Shown here one piece after another: positions 33,528 through 41,706 of a DNA stretch of 45,447 nt; the first letter of the stretch is position 1; every line of letters starts with the position of its first letter. Origin of the DNA: Thermatribacter sp964570785 (lineage in GTDB: Bacteria; Atribacterota; Atribacteria; Atribacterales; Thermatribacteraceae); the NCBI GenBank assembly GCA_964570785.1, contig CAZMZG010000009.1, positions 1 to 45,447 of the forward strand. Direction: 5' to 3'. The notes below the pieces were generated by a model, which was not told where the DNA came from, did not search any database, and worked only from the letters and a program-made list of their open reading frames with translations. The translations under genes and the position numbers were made by a program.

Positions 33528-34856
33528 ATGAGGGTAAAGACCTTTCCTAAAGGGGTACATCCTCCCCGTACCTTTAAGGAACTGACGGCTTCAAGCGCAA
33601 TTCGGGTAATTGAGCCCCCGGAAAGGGTGGTTCTTCCCCTGATACAACATACCGGAGCACCTCTTTCTGCACTGGTTAAAAAGGGTGATCGAGTAAGAAG
33701 GGGGCAAAAAATAGCGGATGTTGATGCTTTTGTAAGCGCGCCTTTGCATGCTTCGGTGAGTGGTGTGGTGAGTGCTATAGTCGACTGGCCGCATCCGACC
33801 CGGGGAGTTTTCAAAGCGATTGTCATAAAGAGAGATGGCGAAGAAGAGGAGCGTCGGGAATCCTTACCTGCAGAGGCGATTGAGGATTTAGAACCGGACT
33901 TTTTACGAAAATGGATTCGCGAGGGAGGCATGGTCGGTCTGGGAGGAGCAGCCTTCCCGACCCACGTCAAAGTCTCCCCTCCTCAGGGGAAAACGATCGA
34001 GTATTTAATACTTAATGGTGCCGAATGCGAGCCCTACCTTACCTGTGACCATCGGGTGATGTTAGAGCGGACGGAGGAAATTCTTGTAGGTTTGCGAATT
34101 TTGGCTCGTGCCTGTGGAGCCAAAGCTGCCTTTATAGGAATTGAGGAGAACAAACCCGATTGTATTCAAATTTTTGAGGAGAGAGTAAAACAGCTTACTA
34201 TCCCTACTACAGTTGTCCCTCTGGCCACTAAATACCCTCAGGGTTCTGAGAAACATCTGATTCTGGCTATCCTGGGCCGGGAAGTTCCACCAGGCGGTCT
34301 TCCTCTTGATGTTGGGGTGGTGGTCAACAACGTTCAGACTGCCTGGGCGCTGGGAAGAATGGCCCTTGAGGGAACACCACTTGTAGAGCGAGTAATCACT
34401 ATAAGCGGGGATTGCATAAAGGAACGTGGGAATTTTCTGGTTCCGATTGGAACTTTGCTTGAAGATCTGATAAGCTTTTGCGGCGGATTTACGGAGCCTC
34501 CCCGCAAAGTTATTATGGGAGGGCCCATGATGGGAGTTGCCCAGGTTTCTTTTAATGTGCCGGTTATCAAGGGTACTTCGGGATTTCTTTTCATGAAAGA
34601 ATTCCGGTCCCCCAGGGAGTATTCCTGTATACGCTGCGGAAGGTGCGTCAATCGCTGTCCCATGAACCTCATTCCCAGCCAGCTGGCCCGATTTTCTGAG
34701 TTTGGAGCTTTTGAGGAAGCAGAGAGGTTCAGGGCTATGGATTGCATAGAGTGTGGGATTTGTGCTTATGTTTGTCCGGCTGGTATACCCATAACTCACC
34801 GCATAAAAGTTGTCAAAGCAGAGATAATTCGCAGGTCGAGGAAGGGAGGAAAGTAA
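33528..34856 (+). CDS. rnfC: RnfC, NADH-binding subunit of the Rnf ferredoxin:NAD+ oxidoreductase
   Basis: Peripheral cytoplasmic subunit where electrons reach NAD+ via FMN. The Rnf complex oxidises reduced ferredoxin and pumps Na+ or H+. ATG at 33528 is 7 bases after GGAGGAG; the in-frame ATG at 33498 is rejected. 442 residues: N-terminal HPPRTFKELTASSAIRV, a biotinyl/lipoyl-like region, the nucleotide/FMN loop GGMVGLGGAAFPTHVK, INGAECEPYLT-type (LNGAECEPYLTCDHR), an SLBB region, and two 4Fe-4S motifs: CIRCGRCVNRCPMNL and CIECGICAYVCPAGI. The family gene order rnfCDGEAB follows. Confidence 0.96.
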   Translation: MRVKTFPKGVHPPRTFKELTASSAIRVIEPPERVVLPLIQHTGAPLSALVKKGDRVRRGQKIADVDAFVSAPLHASVSGVVSAIVDWPHPTRGVFKAIVIKRDGEEEERRESLPAEAIEDLEPDFLRKWIREGGMVGLGGAAFPTHVKVSPPQGKTIEYLILNGAECEPYLTCDHRVMLERTEEILVGLRILARACGAKAAFIGIEENKPDCIQIFEERVKQLTIPTTVVPLATKYPQGSEKHLILAILGREVPPGGLPLDVGVVVNNVQTAWALGRMALEGTPLVERVITISGDCIKERGNFLVPIGTLLEDLISFCGGFTEPPRKVIMGGPMMGVAQVSFNVPVIKGTSGFLFMKEFRSPREYSCIRCGRCVNRCPMNLIPSQLARFSEFGAFEEAERFRAMDCIECGICAYVCPAGIPITHRIKVVKAEIIRRSRKGGK

Positions 34857-34857
34857 G

Positions 34858-35856
34858 TTGAGTGAGGTTGTTAAGCTTGTTTTTACCCCGTCTCCCCATA
34901 TCAAAGATTCAACAACCGTTCCCTGGATTATGCAACAGGTTCTTTGGGCGCTTCTTCCTGCGGCGATATGGGGTATTTATTTTTTTGGTCCTGCTTACGC
35001 CTTCTGGCCTTTGCTTTTATCCATTTTGAGCTGTGTTGGGTTTGAGGCTTTGGACTGCTGGCTTTTTAAGAAGCCCTTGTCCATATTTGATGGCAGCGCT
35101 CTGGTTACCGGCATGCTTTTAGGGCTTTCCCTTCCTCCGGGCTGTCCCTTCTGGATTCCCATTGTGGGAGGAGGAGCAGCAATTCTGCTTGGAAAACAGG
35201 TTTTTGGGGGTTTGGGGCAGAATATCTTTAATCCTGCCCTGGTGGGAAGAGCAGTTCTTCTGGTTTCCTGGCCTCAGGCCATGACCACCTGGGTTGCCAG
35301 AGCTCCTTTTGCTTTCCCAAACCTGGAAGGAGGCGCAACCGGTTTGGCTCCGGGAGTCGATGTGGTTACCACTCCCACGCCTCTTGGTATCTCCAAGATG
35401 TTTGGTTATGGTACTTTGAAGCAGATAGACCCTCATATACTGTGGCGCTTGTTTGTGGGTCTGGTTCCAGGATCTATTGGAGAAATTTCCGCCCTGCTTC
35501 TACTGGCCGGATTTTTCTATCTCCTGTGGAGAGGTATTGTGAATTGGGATATTCCAGTTTTCTTTCTTGTTGGTTTGTCGCTGGTGGCGTTGCTGGGGGG
35601 TGAAAATCCTCTTTATCATATTCTTGCTGGTGGTGCAATTTTAGGTGCTTGCTTTAAGGCGACTGATTATGTGACTACTCCCATGACTAAAAACATGCGT
35701 TACCTTTTTGGCTTTGGGGCGGGTGCGATTACGGCTTTAATCCGCATTGCGGGTGGTTATCCTGAGGGAGTTACCTTTGGTATCTTGGCCATGAATGCTC
35801 TGGTCCCTCTTATGGATCGTAATCAACCCAGAAGATTTGGGGTGAAACCAAGATGA
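34858..35856 (+). CDS. rnfD: RnfD, membrane subunit of the Rnf complex with covalent FMN site
   Basis: Integral membrane subunit (332 residues, about nine to ten helices) that carries covalently bound FMN near the outer face. TTG at 34858 lies one base after the rnfC stop with AAGGGAGG upstream. Diagnostic parts: TPSPHIKDSTTVPWIMQQVL at the N-terminus, GLGQNIFNPALVGRAVLLVS, and the flavin-attachment region VDVVTTPTPLGIS, where T174 (in T-P-L) is the expected FMN-bearing Thr. Also present are DYVTTPMTKNMRYLFGFGAG and RIAGGYPEGVTFGILAMNAL. The 3' end overlaps rnfG by 4 bases (ATGA). Confidence 0.96.
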   Translation: MSEVVKLVFTPSPHIKDSTTVPWIMQQVLWALLPAAIWGIYFFGPAYAFWPLLLSILSCVGFEALDCWLFKKPLSIFDGSALVTGMLLGLSLPPGCPFWIPIVGGGAAILLGKQVFGGLGQNIFNPALVGRAVLLVSWPQAMTTWVARAPFAFPNLEGGATGLAPGVDVVTTPTPLGISKMFGYGTLKQIDPHILWRLFVGLVPGSIGEISALLLLAGFFYLLWRGIVNWDIPVFFLVGLSLVALLGGENPLYHILAGGAILGACFKATDYVTTPMTKNMRYLFGFGAGAITALIRIAGGYPEGVTFGILAMNALVPLMDRNQPRRFGVKPR

Positions 35857-36416
35857 AGGACATTTTAAAAGTGGCGTTGGTATTGGCCCTGGTTTGTGTA
35901 ATAGCTGCAGTATCTTTGGCGGCGGTGAATGAAATTACCCAGAAGGAAATCTTGCGAAGATCTCAGGAAGAGTTGAAGGAAGCTTTGAGAGCAGTTTTTC
36001 CGGGCGCTGATGGTTTCCAGGAAATGCAGCTGTCTTTGCCCAAAGAAACAGAAAGCAAAGATTTTTCTATTTTAGAGCTTTATCAAGCCTTCTCTGGAGA
36101 TAAGGAGATAGGTTATGTTTTTAAGGTTGCAAGCAGTGGATATGGAGGTCCAATTGTGATGCTCATAGGGGTTTCGACGACAAATGACAAAATTACTGGT
36201 ATTCAGATTTTGGAACATCAGGAAACTCCAGGTTTGGGCTCCAATGTTGCGGAGCCTGAGTTTCTTGGACAATTTGTTGGGAAATCAATCACTGATCCTT
36301 TCGAGCTCAATCAAGATGTAAAAGCCATAACCGGGGCTACTATTTCTTCCCGGGCCATGGTTCGGGCTTGTCTTGGAGTTATTGAGTATTTGAAAGGAGG
36401 TAGCTCCCGTGAGTAA
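35853..36416 (+). CDS. rnfG: RnfG, FMN-carrying subunit of the Rnf complex
   Basis: Single N-terminal membrane anchor (residues 5-25) and an extracytoplasmic FMN-binding domain. 187 residues. The flavinylation motif (S/T)-G-A-T reads T160-G-A-T163, followed by ISSRAM, so FMN should be attached to Thr163 by ApbE-type flavin transferase, whose gene is not in the window. Other conserved parts are YGGPIVMLIGVST and GIQILEHQETPGLGS (the HxETPGLG block of the family). ATG overlaps the rnfD stop; the end overlaps rnfE by 8 bases. Confidence 0.95.
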   Translation: MKDILKVALVLALVCVIAAVSLAAVNEITQKEILRRSQEELKEALRAVFPGADGFQEMQLSLPKETESKDFSILELYQAFSGDKEIGYVFKVASSGYGGPIVMLIGVSTTNDKITGIQILEHQETPGLGSNVAEPEFLGQFVGKSITDPFELNQDVKAITGATISSRAMVRACLGVIEYLKGGSSRE

Positions 36417-37014
36417 CAAGACAAGTCTTTTTTACATTTTTAAAAACGGCATTATTGGAGAAAACCCTATTCTGCGTTTGATGATAGGTCTGTGTTCAGT
36501 ACTTGCGGTTTCAGTTAAGGTGGAAAACTGTTTAGCTATGGGAGCGGCGGTAATTTTTGTTACCACTTGCTCAAGCATGGTAATTTCTTTAATTCGCCGT
36601 TTTGTCCCCAACCAGGTGCGTATTCCTATCTTTATTGTGGTGATATCCACTTTTACCACCATAGTGGATTTGGTTATGAAAGCTTATCTTCCGCCGCTTT
36701 CCAAAGCGTTAGGCATCTTTATACCCTTGATCGTTGTTAACTGCATGATTATGGGTAGAGCAGAAGCTTTTGCTTCTCGAAATTCTCTTCTGCCCTCCAT
36801 TATAGATGCACTGGGCATGGGAGTGGGCTTTACTTTGATCATCACTGCTATTGGAGTGGTCAGAGAGCTTTTCGGTTACGGGCAACTTTTCTCGATTCCT
36901 GTCTTGCCAGCGACCTATCAGGGCATGATGGTAATGATTTTACCTCCGGGAGCTTTTCTGGTAATTGGTATTTACATTGCTCTTTTGAATCGCTTTGCGA
37001 GGGGGAATAGATGA
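36409..37014 (+). CDS. rnfE: RnfE, membrane subunit of the Rnf complex
   Basis: Six-helix membrane subunit (201 residues) that pairs with RnfA in inverted topology. In Rnf and Nqr structures one Cys from each half of both subunits binds a membrane-embedded 2Fe-2S cluster; the matching residues here are C29 (MIGLCSVLAVS) and C112 (VVNCMIMGRAEAFA). GTG at 36409 has AGGAGGTAGC upstream inside rnfG. Further conserved stretch: GMGVGFTLIITAIGVVRELF. It overlaps rnfA by 4 bases. Confidence 0.95.
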   Translation: MSNKTSLFYIFKNGIIGENPILRLMIGLCSVLAVSVKVENCLAMGAAVIFVTTCSSMVISLIRRFVPNQVRIPIFIVVISTFTTIVDLVMKAYLPPLSKALGIFIPLIVVNCMIMGRAEAFASRNSLLPSIIDALGMGVGFTLIITAIGVVRELFGYGQLFSIPVLPATYQGMMVMILPPGAFLVIGIYIALLNRFARGNR

Positions 37015-37604
37015 TGGATGCAGGATTGCTTACTTTGCTCAAAATATTTTTGAGTGCCGCTTTTGTTGACAACATAATCCTGGCCCGCTATATAGGCCTC
37101 TGTCCCTATATAGGTATGTCTTCAAGCGTGGTTAACTCGCTGGGAATGGGTATGGCTGTTACCTTTGTGATGGTGCTTGCATCTCTGGTTACCTGGGTGC
37201 TCTGGAATTTCATCCTGGTTCCTTTGCATCTTGAGTATTTAAGGATTATGGTGTTCATTCTGGTTATTGCTACCTTAGTGCAGCTGGTGGAAATAATTCT
37301 CAAAAAAAACTTACCTAATCTTTATCGGGCTATGGGCATTTACCTTCCCCTCATTACCACCAATTGTGCGATTTTGGCGGTTACCTTTTTTGGAGTTGAT
37401 TATGGTTATGGACCCTTACAGGTGGCTATTTACAGTATTGGTGTGGCCCTGGGGTTCACGGTGGCTTTGCTTTTGCTGGCTGGAATCCGGGAGAAATTGC
37501 AGTTTAGCAAGGTACCTGACTTCTGGAAGGGTTATCCCGTAGTTTTTATTTCTACTTGCCTTTTAGCACTGGTCTTTGTGGGTTTTAAAGGTCTTATCAA
37601 GTGA
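37011..37604 (+). CDS. rnfA: RnfA, membrane subunit of the Rnf complex
   Basis: Six-helix membrane subunit (197 residues), homologue and structural partner of RnfE. Expected cluster-binding Cys residues are C31 in RYIGLCPYIGMS and C119 in TTNCAILAVTFFGV. N-terminal LKIFLSAAFVDNIILARYIG and the GVALGFTVALLLLAGIREKL segment are typical. ATG 37011 overlaps the rnfE stop; ATG 37014 is an equally possible start. The next gene, rnfB, begins 12 bases after the stop. Confidence 0.95.
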   Translation: MMDAGLLTLLKIFLSAAFVDNIILARYIGLCPYIGMSSSVVNSLGMGMAVTFVMVLASLVTWVLWNFILVPLHLEYLRIMVFILVIATLVQLVEIILKKNLPNLYRAMGIYLPLITTNCAILAVTFFGVDYGYGPLQVAIYSIGVALGFTVALLLLAGIREKLQFSKVPDFWKGYPVVFISTCLLALVFVGFKGLIK

Positions 37605-37616
37605 GGAGGCTTGGGA

Positions 37617-38474
37617 ATGGGAATAGTCTTGCCTGGAATTGTGGTTGGTGTGTTGGGGCTCCTCTTTGGGTTGATGTTGGGATGGTTTGCAAAAAAATTT
37701 GCTGTGGAAGTTAATCCTCTGGTTCAGAAAATTGAGGAAATTTTGCCTGGAGCAAACTGTGGTGCCTGCGGCTATCCTGGTTGCAGTGGTCTTGCTGAGG
37801 CTATTGCTCTGGGTAATGCTCCTGTCAACGCCTGTCCAGTAGGGGGTGCAAAAGTATGGTTGGCAATTTCCAAGCTAACGGGAGCAAGCGTTTCAGAAGT
37901 CAAACCTCAAAAAGCTTTGCTTCTCTGTCAAGGGGGTAAAGACACGGCTCAGGAGTTAGCTGACTACCATGGCATCGAGGACTGTAGGGCGGTTGCAGTT
38001 TTGGGCCTTTCTCCCAAAGCTTGCTCTTTTGGATGTCTGGGTTATGGTACCTGTGAGCGAGTGTGCCCCTTCGGGGCTATTGTAATCGATAAAGAAAAGA
38101 AACTACCGGTTATAGACTGGCAGAAATGCACCGGATGTGGTAAATGTGTGCGCGAGTGCCCGCGCAACGTCCTGAGCCTGGTTTTTCAGGAAGATCAGGT
38201 GGTGGTTGCCTGCACTTCCCTACAGAGCGCGAAAGAGGTACGAGCAATCTGCAAAAAAGGTTGTATCAAGTGCCAGCTTTGTGTGAGGACTTGCCCGGTG
38301 GGGGCAATAAGCTTTAAAGAGGGTAGGATAATAATTGACCATGAGAAGTGTACCCTGTGTGGTGCGTGTGTTGAAAAATGTCCCACCAAGTGCATTGTTT
38401 TTGTTTCACGCAGTAGGTGTGTTGTTTTCTCGGGTTTAAAGTTGGGAAGCGAACCCGCGGAAGTTAAGGGATAG
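37617..38474 (+). CDS. rnfB: RnfB, ferredoxin-accepting iron-sulfur subunit of the Rnf complex
   Basis: Entry point for electrons from reduced ferredoxin. ATG at 37617 is 7 bases after GAGGAGG; the TTG at 37611 is too near. 285 residues. One N-terminal membrane helix, then the RnfB-specific 4Fe-4S domain EILPGANCGACGYPGCSGLA with a distal Cys in NACPVGG, then further clusters: GCLGYGTCERVCPFGA, CTGCGKCVRECP, GCIKCQLCVRTCPVGA and CTLCGACVEKCPTKC. Most short RnfB proteins have fewer ferredoxin-type motifs; four after the first cluster match the longer form found in clostridial and thermotogal Rnf. The tail after the last cluster is short. It closes the rnf operon. Confidence 0.95.
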   Translation: MGIVLPGIVVGVLGLLFGLMLGWFAKKFAVEVNPLVQKIEEILPGANCGACGYPGCSGLAEAIALGNAPVNACPVGGAKVWLAISKLTGASVSEVKPQKALLLCQGGKDTAQELADYHGIEDCRAVAVLGLSPKACSFGCLGYGTCERVCPFGAIVIDKEKKLPVIDWQKCTGCGKCVRECPRNVLSLVFQEDQVVVACTSLQSAKEVRAICKKGCIKCQLCVRTCPVGAISFKEGRIIIDHEKCTLCGACVEKCPTKCIVFVSRSRCVVFSGLKLGSEPAEVKG

Positions 38475-38483
38475 TTTTGCTTT

Positions 38484-39983
38484 ATGAGTAAAGACGGGTT
38501 TTTGCTGGGTATCGATGTTGGAACCACCAATACCAAAGTGGCTGTTTATGATTCTGAGGGGAAGAGGATGGCTTTTGCTTCTTTTCGGACACCGCTTGTT
38601 GAAAGTCCTTACGGCGAAAATTACCGTCCGAGGGAAATTTTTGAGTCTCTTCTCAGAGTTATTAAGAGTTTCGATATAGCTTTGCGAAAGAGAATTGTTG
38701 CATTAAGCGTTTCGAGTTTTGCTGAAGTGATGGTTAGCATTGATGCTCGGGGAACAGTAATTGGAGATTGCATTCCTTGGTACGACACCCGTACCGGGGA
38801 GCAGTTTGAGAAGATGCAAAATTTGCTAGATCCCCAGAGAGTTTACCAGATTACTGGTCTTCTACCCCAAAACAAGTATTCTTTTTACAAGTTGCTCTGG
38901 CATAAAGAAAAAGAACCCGAGCGTTTTGAAAAGGCTGCCGTCTGGACTTCGATGTCTGGATATGTACTATATGCTTTCTCTGGAGAGCTTTCTTTTGATT
39001 ATTCATTGGCCTCACGCACCATGTTTTTCCACCAGGAAAGGCTTTCCTGGTGGAAAGAAGGGCTTTCTATTTTGGGCTTACCTGAATCGAAGCTGGCTCC
39101 TCTTTGCCCCTCAGGTAAAGCTATAGGATTGGTGAGAGAAAACATAGCTAAGGAGCTGAGCTTTTCTGATAGGGTGGTTGTGGTTACCGGTGGTCATGAC
39201 CATCTCTGTGCGGCTCTGGCCTGTGGGATTTTTGAAGAAGGCAGAGCGCTCATTTCTACCGGGACTACTGAATCTTTGACCATGATCCCTGCTTCTATTC
39301 CCCAGGTTGAAGTTTCCGAGTTTGGCAAACCTTTTTCTTGGGGGCGGCACGTGGTTTTTCCCAGGTTATACGCTATGAACGGCATTTACAGTGGTGGTTA
39401 CGCCGTTGATTGGTTGCTCAGAATTACTGGCAAGGATTATTCTTTTTTTGAAGTTCTATCCTTACCTCCGCAAGACAATATCCCTATTTTTCTACCCTAT
39501 CTTTTGGGTGCTCACTATCCTGGTGCCCGGGCGGCGTTCCTGGGTTTAACTGGGAGCGCAGGCATTGAAGAACTCTTTTGTGGACTGGTACTGGGAATTT
39601 GTTTTGAGTACCGGAAATTATGGGAAGGTATGGAAGCGGAGCTGAAGGTTAAGACGAAAGAGGTGAGTAACGTGGGCGGAGGCACTCGCAACAGCTTCTG
39701 GATGCAGCTGAAGGCCGATGTTTTAAAAAAAGAAATCACGGTTCCTGAGGATACGGAGGGTAGTTTGAAAGGAGCAGCTCTGCTTGCAGGTTTGGGAGGC
39801 GGTTTTTATGAAAATGCTGACGAAGCTTACCGGAGAACCTTTCGGATAAAAAGAAAATATGCTCCTCGTAAGGAATGTTTGGATTGGTTTGATAGGTGGT
39901 ATAACTTATATGTTGAGCTTGAACGGGATATGTTTTTCTTGAATCAAAAAATGGTTCGCAAGGGTGAATTTCAAGATGAATGA
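38484..39983 (+). CDS. FGGY-family carbohydrate kinase (second copy)
   Basis: 499-residue sugar kinase. N-terminal phosphate loop LLGIDVGTTNTKVAVYDSEG, then the substrate segment ALSVSSFAEVMVSIDARG and IPWYDTRTGEQFEKM, in which the W-x-D-x-R pattern is typical of gluconokinase/xylulokinase-type enzymes. ATP site: VVTGGHDHLCAALACG, LISTGTTESL and VGGGTRNSFWMQLKADVL. The substrate is not clear; compared with the kinase at 11728 it is a different subgroup. ATG at 38484 is 10 bases after rnfB with a weak AAGGGAT, so it may be co-transcribed with rnf. It overlaps the TM1266-type gene by 8 bases, suggesting coupling between the two. Confidence 0.88.
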   Translation: MSKDGFLLGIDVGTTNTKVAVYDSEGKRMAFASFRTPLVESPYGENYRPREIFESLLRVIKSFDIALRKRIVALSVSSFAEVMVSIDARGTVIGDCIPWYDTRTGEQFEKMQNLLDPQRVYQITGLLPQNKYSFYKLLWHKEKEPERFEKAAVWTSMSGYVLYAFSGELSFDYSLASRTMFFHQERLSWWKEGLSILGLPESKLAPLCPSGKAIGLVRENIAKELSFSDRVVVVTGGHDHLCAALACGIFEEGRALISTGTTESLTMIPASIPQVEVSEFGKPFSWGRHVVFPRLYAMNGIYSGGYAVDWLLRITGKDYSFFEVLSLPPQDNIPIFLPYLLGAHYPGARAAFLGLTGSAGIEELFCGLVLGICFEYRKLWEGMEAELKVKTKEVSNVGGGTRNSFWMQLKADVLKKEITVPEDTEGSLKGAALLAGLGGGFYENADEAYRRTFRIKRKYAPRKECLDWFDRWYNLYVELERDMFFLNQKMVRKGEFQDE

Positions 39984-40236
39984 GCGAGTGGGTGTGGTTG
40001 GTATCGTGGTCGCCGATAGGAAAAGACAGGCTGGCACGGTGAACCGAATTTTAAGTGAATTTGGGGACATTGTAGTGGGCAGAATGGGAGTTCCCTATCG
40101 AGAGCACAACATCTCGGTCATCGCTTTGATTGTTAATGGGGATACTGATCAAATCGGAGCCCTGACGGGGAAGCTGGGAAGCATTCCTGGAGTTAAGGTT
40201 AAATCAGCTCTGGTTCCTTTTGTGATTAATGATTGA
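39976..40236 (+). CDS. TM1266-type iron-only hydrogenase system putative regulator
   Basis: Small ACT-like protein of 86 residues. ATG at 39976 is 9 bases after AAGGGTG; a GTG at 39964 is less likely. The sequence ERVGVVGIVVADRKRQAGTV, ILSEFGDIVVGRMGVPY and HNISVIALIVNGDTDQIGAL matches the TM1266 family, named after the Thermotoga protein, a NikR C-domain-like fold often found beside [FeFe]-hydrogenase maturation genes. Function is unproven; ligand-binding regulation is presumed. Here it overlaps a sugar kinase gene and no hydrogenase gene is in the window. Confidence 0.82.
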   Translation: MNERVGVVGIVVADRKRQAGTVNRILSEFGDIVVGRMGVPYREHNISVIALIVNGDTDQIGALTGKLGSIPGVKVKSALVPFVIND

Positions 40237-40252
40237 TTGGGGGTGACACTCA

Positions 40253-40705
40253 GTGTCAGCTTGCCATAAGAATCCTACAGTTTTGTTTGGGAAGTTATAT
40301 CTTTGTGGTTTAAGTGGTTGGGAGAAACTTGTTGAGGAGGGCGTAGAAGTTCTGGTTCCCCTGGATCACCTACCAGGGGGTGTTTGGGAGCTGGGCTTCA
40401 GGGGCGAAATCATGTATATTCCCATTCTCGATGGTTACATTCTTCCTGAAGATGTTCTGGAACACTACGTTAACGTGCTGATTAAGAGGCTTGAAGAGGG
40501 CAAAAGAGTGGGTGTTTTTTGTATTGGTGGGCATGGACGCACAGGCTATCTTGCCGGAGCTTTGCTTTACACCTGGCGTGATATAAAGGATCCCATTGCT
40601 TATCTTCGTGAAAACTACTGTCCATATGCTGTAGAAACAAATGTTCAGGTTGAAGCTCTTATGCACTATACGGGAGAGCCCGGATTAAGCAAATACTTGA
40701 GGTAA
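40253..40705 (+). CDS. Small protein-tyrosine/dual-specificity phosphatase-like protein
   Basis: 150 residues from GTG 40253, 7 bases after GGGGGTG. The active-site loop FCIGGHGRTGYLAGALLYTW matches C-x5-R-T/S (C-I-G-G-H-G-R-T), the phosphate-binding loop of tyrosine and dual-specificity phosphatases, with the usual following helix. The possible general acid Asp lies in LVPLDHLPGGVW or ILDGY. Such archaeal/bacterial proteins may act on phosphoproteins, phosphoinositide-like or nucleotide substrates. Here it follows the TM1266-type gene by 16 bases. Substrate unknown. Confidence 0.8.
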   Translation: MSACHKNPTVLFGKLYLCGLSGWEKLVEEGVEVLVPLDHLPGGVWELGFRGEIMYIPILDGYILPEDVLEHYVNVLIKRLEEGKRVGVFCIGGHGRTGYLAGALLYTWRDIKDPIAYLRENYCPYAVETNVQVEALMHYTGEPGLSKYLR

Positions 40706-40729
40706 GTAAAAGTTCGGTTGATTGTAACA

Positions 40730-40933
40730 CTAATTCTTTTTTCTTGAGATGATCGAGGTTATAATGAGGCCAACGCCGACCCCTCCAAGGAGGGACCCAA
40801 TGAACGCCAGAGCATTTTCTCTAAGAAAGAAAAAGCCGATACCCAATCCCAGCAAAGTACCTCCTCCGATTGCCCAGGTGCTTTTATCTTCTGTGTTATG
40901 TTCCGAGTTTTTGGTCTCCCTTTGCTGATTTAC
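40730..40933 (-). CDS. Small two-helix glycine-rich membrane protein, start codon unclear (possibly decayed)
   Basis: The minus-strand frame from 40933 to the stop at 40732-40730 reads a polar N-terminus (KNSEHNTEDKS) and two hydrophobic, glycine-rich helices (AIGGGTLLGLGIGFFFL and ALAFIGSLLGGVGVGLIITS), ending ISRKKN. The G-x-x-x-G spacing is that of glycine-zipper membrane proteins. AAAGGGAG lies just ahead of the polar part, but no ATG, GTG or TTG occurs in frame before the first helix, so the start may be non-standard, mutated, or mis-called. It is too short for family assignment. The neighbouring minus-strand gene upstream is a pseudogene, which makes decay plausible. Confidence 0.45.
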   Translation of the reverse strand, partial: VNQQRETKNSEHNTEDKSTWAIGGGTLLGLGIGFFFLRENALAFIGSLLGGVGVGLIITSIISRKKN

Positions 40934-40981
40934 TTATGTGAACATTGTAGCATGTTTTTGCATTAATGCCAGATCTATTTT

Positions 40982-41706
40982 TCAAAGATTATGTTTCCGA
41001 GCAGAGCTGGTGCGGCATATAAACCGGGTACAGGAGAAAAAGCGTACGGGATCAATACCATAGCTTTCTAAGAAACTCTGGCGGGGAGTTTTAGCGTAGC
41101 AGGTGTCTGCAAGGGTTAACTCGGGGAAACGGCAGTAGTCAAGGCGAATACCGTCTATGGGGTATTTTTCGGTTATTTCCGAGAGAAGGCTAAGGTAAAA
41201 GTCCCATACTTCCTTTTCCATAGGACAAAGCCAGAAAAAGAAGTAGTTGTCACTCTGGTATCCTGGTTTTCCCTCTTTGCTCACCACCGCCCAATGGGAG
41301 TAAAGATTGAGTATGGGACCGGCTTCATCCAGGCTTATGTGGAAAATGTGCATCCAGGCGTGAACCTGCATGGAACGCTTATGGGCTTCGTTCGGAAAGT
41401 CTTTTAAGGGGTCGTATCCAGTTTCCGCAAAGAATGATTCCAGGAAAATGGCACTAAAGCCGCACGATGCAACTGGTCGACCATGGTTTTGATTTCTTCC
41501 GGTGTTTGCGGGATGCTTTTTATATCAACCCAGACCCCGCGCAGCTTTTGCGCTGCAACCGGGGTGCTCGACGATAACACGGTCCCGCAGATCAGAAAAG
41601 TACACTGCTTTTTTGATATACCTTTAACGTTTATTATGCCAGAGCAGGGGTTTGGCGACAATAGTATTTTGGTTTCAGGTATATCTGGAATGAATGCAGG
41701 AAGCAC
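40982..41706 (-). pseudogene. Decayed glycosyl hydrolase-like (DUF187/GHL10) gene
   Basis: On the minus strand a signal-like segment (CTFLICGTVLSSSTPVAA) is followed by KLRGVWVDIKSIPQTPEEIK, the start of a GHL10/DUF187 barrel. After HRA the reading must change frame near 41455 to continue with AIFLESFFAETGYDPLKDFP, then QVHAWMHIFHISLD in the third piece. The barrel motif YPIDGIRLDYCRFPEL is intact. The frame then ends at 40982 after DPVRFFS plus unrelated residues; a neighbouring frame instead reads SPVPGLYAAPALLGN and stops at 40975. Family members have about 400-500 residues; only about 240 remain, so there is a frameshift and also loss of the C-terminal half. Intact homologues are secreted glycosidases of unclear substrate. 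The original start is uncertain. Confidence 0.75.
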
